Assembly (NCBI GenBank): GCA_963930655.1
Contig: OZ005613.1
Coordinates: forward strand, 11,416,501-11,480,500
DNA length: 64,000 nt
From: Myrica gale
Lineage: Eukaryota; Streptophyta; Magnoliopsida; Fagales; Myricaceae
Direction: 5' to 3'
The notes below the pieces were generated by a model. It ran no database searches. It was not told the DNA's origin and saw only the letters and a list, made by a program, of their open reading frames with translations. This document shows, piece after piece, positions 1-11,997 of the stretch. Numbering within the stretch: the first letter of the stretch is position 1; each line of letters opens with the position of its first letter. The translations under genes were made by a program, and so were the position numbers.

Positions 1-7
1 GTATGGC

Positions 8-1124
8 ATGAAGAAGGATATCTGTTAGTTCATTAGGGAATGTCAAGTGTGCCAGTAGCACAAGGTCTCTAATACTCTGCCCACGGGTTTGTTACAGCCC
101 CTACCCATTCCTACTAGCATCTCGACAGGCATCTCAATGGATTTCATTGAGGGTCTTCCTAAGGTCCATGGGCATACAATTATATTGGTGGTAGTGGACA
201 GACTTACCAAATATGCACATTTGGTAAATTTCTCAACCATGTTTTCAAGTTATATGGCATGCCATCAACAATTGTTTCCGATAGAGACCCTATTTTCACA
301 AGTAAATTTTGGCTGGAGCTATTCAGATTGCAATGTACTTCTTTAAAGTACAATTATACGGATGGGCAATCTGAGGTAGTGAACAAGTGTGCAAATTATC
401 TACGCTGTATGGTGGGTGATAATCCAAAGGAGTGGGTGCGTTGGCTGCCTTTGGCAGAGTGACACTATGACACCAGTTTTCATTTCTCAACAAGGACAAC
501 TCCATTTCAGGCAGTGTATGAAATTTTACCTCCCCGACTCCTTACCTATGAGCCGGGTATGACGGCTGTTGCGGCAATGGATGAGATCCTTCGAGATCGC
601 TCCTCCATGCTACAGTTGCTTCGGGACAACCTGCACAAGGCACAAGACCGAATGAAAAGTATGTTGATCTTTGTCGCACTGACCGCAAATTTCAAGTGGG
701 CAAGTGGGTGTACCTTCAGTTTCAGCCTTACCAGTAGCTGTAACTTTCTCAACGCCGCAACCTCTAGTTGGCCCCCCGCTTCTATGTGTCGTTTCAGATC
801 TTCCATCGAATAGGTCAGGTTGGCTGTAAGTTGGATCTTCCAACGGCATCTCTGCTCCATCCAGTTTTTCACATCTCACAGCTCAAGAAACAATTGGCTT
901 CCTGAATCACTTCTATTCTGAATATTCCTCCTACTGACTCTCATGGTGTTCCTTGACCGGAGCCCGCTGCAGTGCTTGGTCGTCGCTCCAGGAAGGTGAA
1001 GAACTTGGCTGTCACGGATCTACTGATTCAGTGGCAAGGTCAGCTGCCGACATATGCAACTTAGGTCCCTTACCGGCAGCTTGAACGTGATTTCCCTCAC
1101 CTTGTAGACAAGGTGTTTTAAAGG
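8..1124 (+). pseudogene. Ty3/gypsy integrase-chromodomain remnant
   Basis: Decayed 3' end of a Ty3/gypsy polyprotein. The first codons give a zinc-finger-like stretch (CQVCQ) broken by stops. Next comes the integrase core: MDFIEGLPK and [13 protein letters not shown] near 140-230, then [19 protein letters not shown] near 260-315, and DGQSEVVN near 360-385. Relative to the family there are deletions between these blocks, so the catalytic core is incomplete. Downstream, TTPFQAVYEI (about 495-525) and a region like CRTDRKFQVGKWVYLQ (about 670-715, shifted frame) match the integrase C-terminus. The end near 960-1120 resembles a chromodomain (ALVQW-type, then FPHLVDKVF). Several stops and frame changes make it non-functional. 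The 5' part lies outside the window. Confidence 0.85.
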
Positions 1125-1133
1125 GAGAGGTAT

Positions 1134-1623
1134 TTGTAACAAATGCTGGGGTTTCTTGGTTCTTTTTTTTAGGGGAGTGTTCGAGAAGGGGAAGGGAGTG
1201 TTCGACTAAGGCTGTTTGAAGAAACTAGGTTCTTGTCTTCGGTCTTGGTGGATGCTATGCATTTTATGTTACTGAAGTTAGTGAGCTCGGCTCATGGGCT
1301 CACTATTATGTTACTGCTTTATTATTGCTTTCTTAGTTTGGTTGGGCTGGGTGGGTTAGGATAGGCCCAAGCCCATGTGAGTTATTATTGTTGTTGCGTT
1401 TGCAGCTTCTACGAGATTTGGGGGAAGTTTGATAGAGGAGATATAGGCCATTAGGGACGGAGGAAAATGGTTCGCAAAAACTGAGAAGATTGCCAAAGGA
1501 TTCCTGGAGGTTTGCTATCCTCGAAATAGCCTGTAATTTCTTTTTCGTTTTCCTGCTTTCAGCTTGTAGTTTGTCTATTTACAGCATTTATCATCAATTA
1601 AAAATCCAAATCAAGACTGTTTC
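1134..1623 (+). repeat. Probable 3' LTR of the gypsy remnant
   Basis: Directly after the polyprotein end there is a purine-rich stretch (AAAGGGAGAGG, near 1118-1128), then TGTAACAAATGC. About 490 bp later the sequence reaches an AT-rich tail ending near CTGTTTCA. Position after a purine tract and TG...CA-like ends fit an LTR. No second copy lies in the window, so the boundaries are inferred. Confidence 0.4.
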
Positions 1624-1697
1624 AAAGAAAGAGAGCAAGGAAGAGTAACTAGTCCACATGCACTTAGGTGTAACTGCAATAAGGAAGACAAAGGTAT

Positions 1698-2242
1698 TCA
1701 CTGCACAAGCCAATCTGGTACTTTCATGATATTTGCATTCCCCAAATTGAGGCACTTAATAGAACAAAAACCAACAAGCCACTTTAGGTTTTTGACATCC
1801 AATCCTTTAAGTTCAAAATCATAAAATGACTCAATGTCAAGATATTGCGGCCTTGATAGATTCCCAAGATGAGGAGGAATAACTCCGGCAGAGAAAGAAA
1901 GGTCGACATAGCTCAAACTTCTCGAGCATGACAACATGTCCTTTCCTGCTGTCGCACCCAACACCAAACCATTTACAGCAATCTTCACCAACCCAAGATG
2001 AGAGGTGCCTGATGAGTCTAGGAGGCTTTTTTTAAGCTGATGAGTGCTTTCCTCTCGATATCCGAGCATCTGAAAGTGTGGGTGTTGGTAGCTGAAGCTG
2101 GCTTTATAGCTTGTGGGTAGGGAGGTCCCAGTGGGCAGAAGGAAAAAAGCATGAGAAGATGAGCAATGGAGGTGAAGGTGACGTGAGTGGCAACCATTTT
2201 TGTTATGAGGGGAAGGTTGGGGGAGGATGCTTGGGCTTCCAC
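1698..2242 (-). pseudogene. LRR receptor-like protein, broken N-terminal part
   Basis: The minus strand encodes the start of a plant LRR receptor-like protein (EIX/Cf-type; the family acts at the plasma membrane in pathogen recognition). From 2242 down there is a start, a hydrophobic signal-peptide-like stretch, and the pre-LRR motif CSDIERKALISLKK. The conserved cap motif WVGEDCCKW with a following GVGCDSRKGHVV is present around 1930-1995 but in another frame. A third segment gives LSYVDLSF, IPPHLGNLSRPQYLDI and LKWLVGFCSIKCLNLGNANI, typical of repeats 1-3. At least two frameshifts and no coding beyond about 180 residues show a pseudogene or truncated fragment. The full family is usually about 900-1000 residues. 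Confidence 0.75.
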
Positions 2243-2339
2243 ACAAGATCTGAATATATAAAGGTGGGATTTACTTGCTGTAAATTAGGCATCATGTGTT
2301 CGCCCATGCATTAATTATGACTGTTGCAGGAGGTAGAAT

Positions 2340-4221
2340 TACGGCCCTCTCAGTCAATAGGTTTTGGCTTGGTTGTACTCATTATTTAATGTTCGAAGGT
2401 ACAACACATAGCTGGAGTACCTCTTTAATTTATATTAAAAGTTGAAGAACACCTGGTGGTCGACTTCATAGTTCACAGTACGGAGTCGAGCTTCGTAGAG
2501 ATCACTTTTTGATACTAAACTCATTCAAAAATTCAAAAATAACAGCCATGTATTAATTAACTACAAGATTGAGTTTGGTATCGAAAACATTGAAGTGTGA
2601 AGAACATATACTTATCCAAAAAAAAATGTCGAAAACAATATATACTAACCTTATCTATCTAGTGGGGAAAGTTCGAATTAAATGCAAATAAAGCAAATGA
2701 TATATCTTGTCTTAGAGAAAAAAAGAAAAAAAAAAGAATGAGATATCATGTATTAAACATCTCACAAATTTGGTCCATTTTTTATTCTTAGAAGTTCCGC
2801 CCGTTAATGTAAAAGAATATATATTACACTGAAACTCACACAGGGACTAACTTAGATATCTACTTATTTTCTTTTTCCAAAAAAAATAAAAACAAGGAAG
2901 GCGTCTTGCGGCAAAAATAAGCATGGTACTGTTTAGACAACTAGGTAGAGTTTTAAAAGGGAAAAAATAGAAATTAAATTCATTAATTAAGCAATCTTTT
3001 ATTGCTTGAATTTTTTTAATTAAGATATATATATAGACTATGACAGAGCAAAATGAGTGGAAAAAGAGATCAAATGACCAATGAACAGAAGTCTAATTTC
3101 GCGTGAATTATAACAAGCAGACAACATTGAAGTCTACAACGTGTACAAGGTAGATGCCTTATGAGGCACTGTCATAAGCAAATTTTCTTGGCTAATGTCG
3201 ACAAAGAAAAGGACCAGAATTGAAGACTGTTTAATGAAGAAGAAGACTCATTGGCTATATTGATCCGTCATCCGTCCACATTAATTGGGTCTGGAAGTCT
3301 GTCTCAATTCAAAGAATCAATGACGTCATACATTATAAGTACGTACTCCGAGTCTTCTCCAAGTAAATTTCCCATGAAGTTCCATCCGGACGCATAATTA
3401 TCAATTAAACGTATATGGTGGGTAGCCATAGAGTCAAACACATATTCAAGAATCTCTATTCATCATTAATATTGGAAAAAGATAGATTAGAATCCAAATT
3501 ATTGGAGAAAGGTGTAACTTTGTACATTAACAATTCCGCCCGTCGTGAACAAAATTTTGTTATATATACTTACATCATAAGAAGGACTAAGTACTCAAAA
3601 GGAAATAAAGAGAACAAAATCGAAAAATACATAATTGGTCTTTCAAAAGCAAGTCTATGAAATTTTTTTTAAAAAAAAGTCTATGAAATTTTTAAACTAT
3701 GGCAGGTGCATGGTACTTGAATAGTTGAATGCGTCAGTGCCACGACATAAATGGGGGAGGACGTTTCGGCATCCAAATTCTCTTGGTTGATGGAGAATCG
3801 TGAAAGGGAGAAATTAAAGGTACGCTATAAAAGTCTATAGCAAATAGAAGGGATAATTGGATAGAAAAAAGAGATCAAACGGTTAACAATTAATAGAGAA
3901 GTCCCATCACCCGTGAAGTTCACGGCGGGTGACATAACAATCTAAAATGTGTAGGTGGATCAAATATGCCTTCTCAGCTACTATCATACTTCATGAAATA
4001 CTGAGATGTGCTAAGCAAATGAAGGAATATTTGTCTGTATACCCAAACTTTCTTGGCCTTGTCCACGAAGAAAATGACAAGAAAAATACTGTTTCTAATG
4101 AAGAAAAAGTCCCATTGGCTCCAATATTAATTTGGTCCGTCCACTTTGGGCTTGAATGTTTGTCTCAGGACAAATAATCCACGGGAGTACTTTGACCCTT
4201 CTGCTCATGTAAATTACCCGT
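2340..4221. other. AT-rich non-coding stretch with diverged direct repeats
   Basis: No convincing gene. It contains at least two diverged copies of a ~320-360 bp unit (about 3060-3380 and 3865-4221). Both share GAGATCAAA near the start, then TTTTCTTGGC, an ACGAAGAAAATGAC-like block, AATACTGTTTCTAATGAAGAA-like blocks, a CATTGGCT block, TCCGTCCAC, and a final GTAAATT(T/A)CCC. The second copy abuts the CACTA end at 4222. The repeat may be old promoter or intergenic DNA of the neighbouring receptor-like gene family. Confidence 0.55.
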
Positions 4222-4379
4222 CACTACAAGAAAAATTATTTAAGGTGTCAAAAAAATTTGTCACCCAAAGTGTCATTTTTGCCACCAAAAGTTTTGGGTG
4301 ACAGGTGACAAAACCAAGTTGTCACCCGGTTTGTCACCTAAAGCATGTCGACAAAGATTTTGGGTGATAATTTTCTAGG

Positions 4380-4770
4380 TTTTGTCACTCAAAACCGTTC
4401 GGACGCAAAAACATACCGTCCGAACCGTTTTCTCCTATTTGGATGGAATACAAGATCGTCACGCCCACTATCTTCTATTCGTGCGCATGCGAGGTGCGAA
4501 CGGTTGATCCAATATGACAAAATACATTTCGTCATGGATCATACGTGCTCACGGTGAATCGAAACTATCGTGACGGTTGTATATCCTGTCCGAAAGCCAA
4601 CATAAGCATTATTGTATTTATGAAGAAATACGTTTTTTGTCACCTTCAAACACCGTTCGAACACCAACATCTATGGCGCGGACGCTTGTTTAGTTGAGAT
4701 TGTTCGAACGTGTTTTTTAAGGTTCGGATAGTACGTAAATAAAAGACCGTTTGGAAGTGATTTTTGCTGT
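4380..4770. repeat. CACTA left subterminal repeats
   Basis: Repeated short motifs such as CCGTTCGGAC, CGTCCGAACCG, CCGTTCGAAC and GTTCGAACG occur in both orientations. In CACTA elements such arrays bind the element-encoded TNPA-type protein. The same motif family is seen on the opposite flank near 13705-14870, which ties the two ends together. Confidence 0.65.
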
Positions 4771-5289
4771 TAGAACCGTTTTTTACCTTTTGATTTAATT
4801 TAATTAAAAAATAAAAGACTATTTGCAAATAATATAAATAAAAAGATACTCAATACTCATAATATTGTAAACTATCTACAAATATCCAATCGTCTTAAAA
4901 GTAAATAAAATTCATAATCAATAAGTACTGATAAATTAAATAGTGAAAATATCAAAATCTATCCAAATTTTCGTTTGGGTGTTGTACATGATTGCAGCTG
5001 TATGATCTGCTACATCATCTGCTCACGCATATGTTGTTTCATTAGTTGAATCCTCCGTTCTATTATCTTCTAGTGCTCTTTGTCTTTTTTTCGTTGCTGC
5101 TCCGCCATCATCTGCATCGGCTCTTCGTCTTTCTTTCGTTGCACCTCCTCCATCATCTGTTGATGCTCTCGCATTGTCTGCTCCCTATCTGACCGTTTTA
5201 CCAGCAGCGCTTCATGTTCCATCTATCTTACCCTCATCTCCTCAATTTCTAATCTGACCTCATTCAATCTCCAAGATAAATCAATGGAC

Positions 5290-8153
5290 GATGCTGATGA
5301 AGATGATCCAATAGACTATATTGAACTGTAAACCTCGCAAGTAACCCAACTTTATATCATCGATATAAAACACTAGATTCCCCTGAGATGGTAGTACGAA
5401 CGGATCATCTTTGTACCACTTTCGGGATGTATTAATACTAACAAACCGACTACTTTTATCAATACCTTAGTTTGGATTATTCAAGTCAAACCAATCACAT
5501 TTGAGTACATAGACTAAATTTCCCCACAAAAAAGGCAACGCATAAATATCAATCACTTGGCAATAAAAATCAACATCTTCCCCAGCATGGTCTCCCGGAA
5601 CAACCACACCACAATTCTGAGTGTTACGAAATAGTTCACGAAGAAACATGTGAAACCTAACTCCATTCACTACACACCCAAAATAACAAAGTGCCCGTTG
5701 ATCCGGACCAGATGCTAATGCATACAAATCATCTGACACTGAGCCCAAATTTTCATTGCACATAGTTCGAATCTAAAATAATAAACACGTGTTAATTAAA
5801 AATAAAAATATCAATAAAATTTAACATATTATAGAGATAAACCCTAAATAAATTCCCGATTTCTAAACCATAACGGAAATCCTTCTTTGTGACTCTTATC
5901 AATATTTTATTGGTGATTGCCTCATCATCTCTTCTAAGTGCTTGCTAAACAGAAATAAAATATTTTATAAGAAATTATTATATAATGAACAAATATTCAT
6001 AAAAACGCTTACTTTATATGTTGGTTGTTTTTCTGAACAGTTGTAGAGGTAAAGTTTTTGTAAATTATTTTCTGTTCAAATCTTTACCTCTACCAGCTCC
6101 CAGCGGGCGAACACTTTGAGTAAATACAGAAAGACGACAACTTCGATCATCCATGTCGGCGTAATTCTGATATTTTCTATTAAATCTCGTATCAACGGTA
6201 CCAAGATACATTGGGCAAAAAGTTAGACATTCATTTAACACATAATTCTCTGGTACGGAGCCCTCAGACCTTGCCTTGTTCTTAACGGAAGGCTTCATCT
6301 TCCCCATATATCTCTTCATTGGATATATCCACCGATATTGAACTGGACTCGCAAGTTTCACTTCCCGAGGTAAATGAACAACTAAATGAACTATAATCCA
6401 CCGATAAATGTTCCAACTTGTAAAGAATCATTTTGATGTCCTTCTCTAACTGATCCACAACGTCTAAATGTATTGTTTTCAAGCACAAATCTCCGAAGAA
6501 TAAGCTCAACTCAATCAACGCAGTACACACTTCGGGCATTAACAACCTGTGTATCATTGCTGGTAATAGTCGCTACAGAAGGATGTGCGAATCGTGACTC
6601 TTCATACCCATTATCTTCCCTTCTTTTATATTCACGTATCGGGATATGTTAGAGGCATATCCATCTGGAAGCTTAACACCCTTCAACCATTCATAACATT
6701 TCTTGCATTCATCCTTCGTTAATGTAAAAAATGCTCGATGCATCACCTTGTTAAAGTAAAAAACGCTCTAGCCAAATGCAACTACTTTTTAATGTCCATT
6801 AATGCCAAGTCCCTGCGAGCACCATCGACGTTCATCAAAGTTCCCAACACATTGTCACAGTAATTCTTCTCTATGTGCATGACGTTCAAATTATTTCGAA
6901 GTTTCAAATCTGACCAGTATGACAACTCAAAGAATATGTTGCGCTTCGTCCAACTTAACCCATTTTCAGCCCGTTTTCTCTTCTTCTGAATCTTCCCAAA
7001 TGAACATAACGGTACCGAATTATGTTGTTGAAGTATCTCCTCACCAGTGACTTCTTAAGGCGCTGCTCTAAACACTTTTTTCCCATCAAATATGTCGATG
7101 CCATGCCTCCATGACTCCACCTATGCATCGCAGGCAAATACCGGCGATGTCCTCAAATAATGTCTGCCCCCATGATTCAGCCAAAACGACGTTGTGTTCC
7201 CATTGCAATCAGGGCTTGCTAACCGTCCTTTCGTACTCCAAGTCGAGAGATTACAGGAAGCCGGGAAGTCATTTATTTTCCAAAGCAAAGCAGTATGTAA
7301 CTTGAATGATCTTGACACGGCCGCGTCATACGTCTGCACTCCATTTTCCCAAACCTCCTTCAACTCATCTATCAATGGCTGCATGTAGACGTCGATATTA
7401 TTCCCAGGACTTCTTGGACCAGGAATATGCAATGATAGCATGAAACTTGAATCCCTCAAACATTTTCATGGCGACATATTGTATGGAATTAATACCCCTG
7501 ACCAGTACTATACGATAAGCTCATGTTGCCAAACAGATTTACCCATCAGATGTCAAACCCAACCAGACGTTTCGAGTTTCCCGACCAAACCATTCATAAT
7601 TCTAATCGAGATTCTTCCATACCACAGAGTCTGCAGGATGCCTCATTTCCCCATCTTCAACTACACGCTACTCTTGGTGCCACTGCATATCCGTTGTCGT
7701 TTGTCCTGGTAGAAATAATCGTTGCAACCTCGATGTTTCACATACTGAAAATTCTTGTAACTCGCTGTGCTCCTTCCAAAACAGTACATAATCATTTAAG
7801 AACGCATGTATCTCACCGTAGCTGAATCCTAAATTATTTCTTAAATTTTTCGCCTCATAATAAGATTTAGGAAGTGTCTCCCCTCTTGTAGCTCATCCTT
7901 TATGAACCCCAACACATCTTCAAACGCCTTATATTTTCAAATTATTCTCCAACTTCACATGAAGTAACCTAACAACGAAGGACAAATTTGAGTACTTATT
8001 ACATCCTGGACACAACTCTTTCTCTTCATCCACCCACAACTTAGTATAAGCTGAAAACTCGTCTCCAACCCCAGACTCGGCTGTTTCAGGACCCATCATA
8101 TTTTCACCAGCGTTCCCAACAACCCCTTCTCCTGCCTCAAAATCTTCTAACAT
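5290..8153 (-). pseudogene. CACTA tnp2-family transposase, broken
   Basis: Reading the minus strand from 8153 to about 5290 gives fragments of a plant CACTA transposase in the expected order. An N-terminal block ends in LCPGCNKYSNLSFVVRLLH (about 7930-8060). The tnp2 core has FMLSLHIPGPRSPGNNIDVYM and ALLWKINDFPA...NLSTWSTKG, with a cysteine pair as in SPDCN (about 7150-7445). The DUF4218 region has LEKDIKMILYKLE (about 6430-6460), then SPVQYRWIYPMKRYMGK and NECLTFCPMYL (about 6215-6360). The DUF4216 region has DDLYALASGPD, GVRFHMFLREL and NCGVVVPGDH (about 5470-5740). Stops and frameshifts between blocks mean no functional enzyme. The family cuts and joins element ends in the nucleus. Confidence 0.88.
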
Positions 8154-8814
8154 GTCTTACAAATCATCATTTATGTTTCTCTCATAATCCTCACTAGTCG
8201 GTTCAGGTTCAAAAATCTTTACCCGGTTAGGAACTTCTGAAATCAACTCTCCGTGAAATACCCAATGAGTCTAACTTTGGTCAAACCCAATTATGAATAA
8301 ATGATCATTCATCTCGTATACACGTTTGAACAACACAATAATGCAAACAATGATGACATTCACACTCAACTTCATTTCTTCTAATGATAGGCTCTATCTC
8401 ATTTAAGTTTATAATATCACATGCTGCACGTAATTCAAGTTTACATTCACACTCGCCACTCCTCTGTCAATGGCACGTTGGGGAACTCTGTCACATCCCT
8501 CACGTACACCAAAAATCCGACTAGCTTGTTTGGCGAGAATATGATCTGCACGTTCCTTACGGTCACCTCCATACTAGGCTCCTTGAGGTCCCTCACCCCG
8601 AAGTATAGAAGCATAGAACACTCGCCCCAGGTTCTTCGACGCATACCCGATCCTCTGGACGAACGGGAGCCAACCTGCCTGCTCCAATACCCCTAGAAGC
8701 GTTCGATCCTCAAACCGAAGCTCCTAGAAATTTGCCAATTAGATATGCCGCTCAACAATGATCGAACGTGACATGATAAATATCGTATGCTCCTCCAATG
8801 ATAAAGATGGAGCA

Positions 8815-8819
8815 GAAGA
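8815..8819. repeat. Target-site duplication (GAAGA), left copy
   Basis: GAAGA lies directly before the LTR end TGTGAGTCC and is repeated directly after the far LTR at 13636-13640. A 5-bp duplication fits copia integration. Confidence 0.85.
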
Positions 8820-9731
8820 TGTGAGTCCTAGTTTACAGGATTAAGGCAACCCAAAAGGGGGGTGAATTGGATTTATAAAACTTTTCGGTATTGACCCCCA
8901 AAGACGTGTTTGCTAGTAGATACTACTTTAGCACAAGTATAATATCCAATAAGAGTAAATATGTGCTGAAAGTAAAGAGTAGGGATAAGAGAAGCAAACA
9001 CTCGATTTTTAGGTGGTTCGGCAAACCCACCTACATCCACCCCTCAAGCTTCTTCACCGAGTCTTGAGGTTTTTCACTATTCTCCAATAGGAAGGTTTGG
9101 AATATTCTCCAATAGGAAAGATGTGAAAGTGAAATTTGTGTGAATGATATGAGAAATTTGAAATAGGGAGGTTTGGAATATTTCTCAAGCTATACAAATG
9201 ATATGTGGTCGTTGGTTCTTCATTTTAGATGAAATGAAGGTGTATTTATAGGCCACATTTGAAAACTAGCGGTCATAAATTTGAATGCTGTCAAGATCAT
9301 CCGCTTCATGTAGAGGTCGACCGCTATAAATTTGAATGTTGTCAAGACCATATTTTTGACCACTTTTAAACACTCAATTTTAAAGACTTACTTCCCATAA
9401 GTATATGAAGGGTTTGATAGTATATTTGGACTGTTTTGAAACCTTTAATAACATTTTAATCTTTCAAACGAAAGGTAAAACGATTTCTGCACGTTTTGAA
9501 AGATATGCAAGTGTGTGATTCAAATCCTTGTCAAATGTGAAATAAAGAGTTACAAGGATTATACCCTAAGGTCTTGAATCTTCACTTTGAGCTCCTTGCA
9601 TCTTCTTGTTCTTCTTTCTTCAAGTCTTTGGCTCTTTTATTAAGTCGTCTTTGTCTTTGAAGATGTCCACTTTATAAATTTGATCCATTTATTGAAATCA
9701 TCAAAATCTCGATTGTGCACAAAAGCCAACA
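8820..9731 (-). repeat. 3' LTR of the gag-only copia element
   Basis: On the plus strand it runs TGTGAGTCCTAG ... AAAAGCCAACA. It aligns closely with 11998-13635 at both ends but lacks two inner blocks: the part equivalent to about 12270-12530, and the part equivalent to about 12860-13255. Confidence 0.88.
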
Positions 9732-9746
9732 ATCTCTCCCTTTTTG
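9732..9746 (-). promoter_or_regulatory. Polypurine tract
   Basis: The minus strand reads CAAAAAGGGAGAGAT immediately before the LTR start TGTTGGC. This is the usual plus-strand primer position in copia elements. Confidence 0.8.
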
Positions 9747-10450
9747 ATGATGACAATAAATTGATAGTTTTGGGATGACTCCCCCTATCTTTTGCAATTG
9801 GACAAACATTTAAAACTTGGAGACAAAGTATTAGTAATAGCCATTTTTATTCATAAAAAGTAATACAATCAAAACATAATCCAAATAAAAAAAGGAGAAT
9901 ACATAGTCATCAAAACTATTAGCACATTTCTCCCCCTTAGTCACATCAAAAAAACAAAGGTTACCTTTCTCCCTAAATATGCATTATAGAAGCAAAGGGA
10001 ATACAAACATGTAGACATTTAAAAATTCTCTCTCTTTGTCAGTCAAAAAGAGAATGCATGGATATAATTTAAAAGTTTATTTTTCATTCTAAGAACAACT
10101 TGTAGTTTTAAACGACAATTTCATTGAAATGGTATAGAGGATGTCTAACGGGGACTCAAGTCCATCGCTATTAGCTACCAATGACAATTTAAAGGTCATT
10201 CTCAACCAAAAAGGTTTAAGCTCACAAAAATTTATCAAAGTACATGATTTTGTAAAAATGTTATCTTATTGATGTTCCATTTTGATAAATGCAAGAAAAT
10301 ATGTCAAATATGTCATAGAACATATTCTCAAACAAGGATTTAGATGTTATCAAAGGCTTTCCCTTTTAGCATATGTCCTCAAATGACACAAGCTTTCTTG
10401 ATAGGCAAGTTTCATCCAAGCACCATTTATTGCTCCATCCTACAAGAGAA
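9747..10450 (-). other. Non-coding internal region of the gag-only copia element
   Basis: About 700 bp between the gag stop and the polypurine tract. In an autonomous element the several-kb pol region would start here; I see no pol motifs. Confidence 0.6.
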
Positions 10451-11944
10451 TCAAAAAACCATTTTTTGTACCCAAGCCTTCTTGTGTCCTTCAATGATAG
10501 TTTTGGTTCCTTTTGGAACCCACGTTTTCTTGAAAGTCTTTCTCCCAAGTTTCTTTAATACACAATCAAAATTAGATGCCCATCTTTTGTTGCAAAAATG
10601 ACGTGTTTGAGTAGGTGCATTAAATGATTTAGCCTTCACAAAATAATTCTTAAAATATTTTTGGTGAATTGAAGGCTTGTAGCCTAAGCCACTTTTGTCA
10701 AAGACACATCTTTGACTTCTAAGCATGTTTTGCAAATTTTTGCTTCCAGAAGAAAATTTTGCAATAATTTTGCTTTGAGAGATTATTTTCTTGTTCAAAG
10801 CAATTTTCTCATTTTCAAAATCTAAAGCTTTTTGTTGGAACAAATCGTTTTCTAGCTTTAGAGTATCTCTCTCATTTTTTAGTAAATCAATTTCTTTTGA
10901 AATCAAAGAGAGTTTCTTTTTCAAGGATGTATATTTTGAACAAATTTTTTCAAATTGACATAAAAGTTCATCAAATGCATTTTGTAGTTCAATGTATGAA
11001 AGATTAGGTTCATCATCCGAAGAGTATACCTCATCATCATCCTCATCCTCAAATGTCATGAGCCACATGTTGGCTATTTCTCCTTCTTCTTCTTCTTCTT
11101 CTTCGGAGGTACTTTCATTGTTAGTTTTCCAAGATGGCTTCTTGTATTTGAGGCTTCTCTTGCCTTTCTTTTTCTTGAGGAAGTTCTTTAACTTTCTAGT
11201 CATTAAGAATATATCTTCCTCATCTTCATTTCCATCTTGACTTGTGGAGGATTTTAGTGCGATCCTCATCTTTTTCTTGCTCTCATCTTCATTCTCGAGC
11301 ATTTGGATTTGATGGGTCATTAAAGATCCAATAAGCTCATCGAGAGGAAGTTTGGTGAGATCCTTGACTTCTTGTATGAACGTCACTTTGGCCTCCCATG
11401 TCTTTGGTAGTGACTTAAAGATTTTTCTCACCAAATTGGAGTTTGTATAAGATTTACCAAGTGCATTCAAAATTGTGGTAAATCTGGTATACATGACAGT
11501 AATGGATTCCTCTGGTGTCATTTTAAACAATTCATAATTATGACCAGACATATTGATTTTTGACTCTTTAACTTGGTTTGTTCCTTCATGAGTAATCTCT
11601 AGAGCATGCCAAATTTCCTTCGCATTCGTGCAAAAAGATATTCTATTAAATTCATTTCTCTCTAAATCACAATAAAGAATGTTCATAGCTTTAGCATTTA
11701 AAGAGATTTTCTTTTTGTCTAGGTCACTATATTCATTTTCGTTTTTAAGGGTTTCAACCTCTCCAACTTTCTTTGTGGGGGGAATATGTGGACCATTCAA
11801 AATGCATAACCGTAAATTATAATCAATGGATTGAGGATAAATTTTCATCCTAGCTTTCCAATATGCATAATCATTTCCGTCAAAAAATGTAGGTCTAAGT
11901 GTGGAAAGCCCTTCAACATGAGTGTTGAAGCTTGAAGTTGTCAT
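10451..11944 (-). CDS. gag: Copia gag polyprotein (UBN2-type), 497 aa, uninterrupted
   Basis: Long open frame just after the primer-binding site. The N-terminal ~220 residues carry the UBN2/DUF4219 capsid-like domain: FFDGNDYAYWKARMKIY, then ALEITHEGTNQVKESKI, YELFKMTPEESI, and SLPKTWEAKVTFIQEVKDL. The middle has a Lys-rich run and a strongly acidic Glu/Asp run (about residues 270-320). It is followed by a Leu/Lys/Glu-rich heptad stretch likely to form a coiled coil (about 335-405). The C-terminal zinc knuckle is degraded: only a CNKR...FDC remnant is left of the expected CX2CX4HX4C. The frame ends where protease would begin. The family packages element RNA into cytoplasmic particles. The intact ORF suggests recent activity or selection, but RNA binding through the knuckle is doubtful. 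Confidence 0.9.
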   Translation of the reverse strand: MTTSSFNTHVEGLSTLRPTFFDGNDYAYWKARMKIYPQSIDYNLRLCILNGPHIPPTKKVGEVETLKNENEYSDLDKKKISLNAKAMNILYCDLERNEFNRISFCTNAKEIWHALEITHEGTNQVKESKINMSGHNYELFKMTPEESITVMYTRFTTILNALGKSYTNSNLVRKIFKSLPKTWEAKVTFIQEVKDLTKLPLDELIGSLMTHQIQMLENEDESKKKMRIALKSSTSQDGNEDEEDIFLMTRKLKNFLKKKKGKRSLKYKKPSWKTNNESTSEEEEEEEGEIANMWLMTFEDEDDDEVYSSDDEPNLSYIELQNAFDELLCQFEKICSKYTSLKKKLSLISKEIDLLKNERDTLKLENDLFQQKALDFENEKIALNKKIISQSKIIAKFSSGSKNLQNMLRSQRCVFDKSGLGYKPSIHQKYFKNYFVKAKSFNAPTQTRHFCNKRWASNFDCVLKKLGRKTFKKTWVPKGTKTIIEGHKKAWVQKMVF

Positions 11945-11983
11945 TCTAACTCAAGATGATTAAATCTTGTATATGAGTACCAA

Positions 11984-11995
11984 GCTCTGATACCA
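11984..11995 (-). promoter_or_regulatory. Primer-binding site (initiator tRNA-Met type)
   Basis: The minus strand reads TGGTATCAGAGC three bases after the 5' LTR end. This is the usual copia primer site, complementary to the tRNA-Met 3' end. Confidence 0.88.
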
Positions 11996-11997
11996 AT

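Noticed and set aside
10992..11240. Ser-rich open reading on the plus strand opposite gag
   Set aside because: Shadow of the acidic Glu/Asp run of the copia gag ORF on the minus strand.
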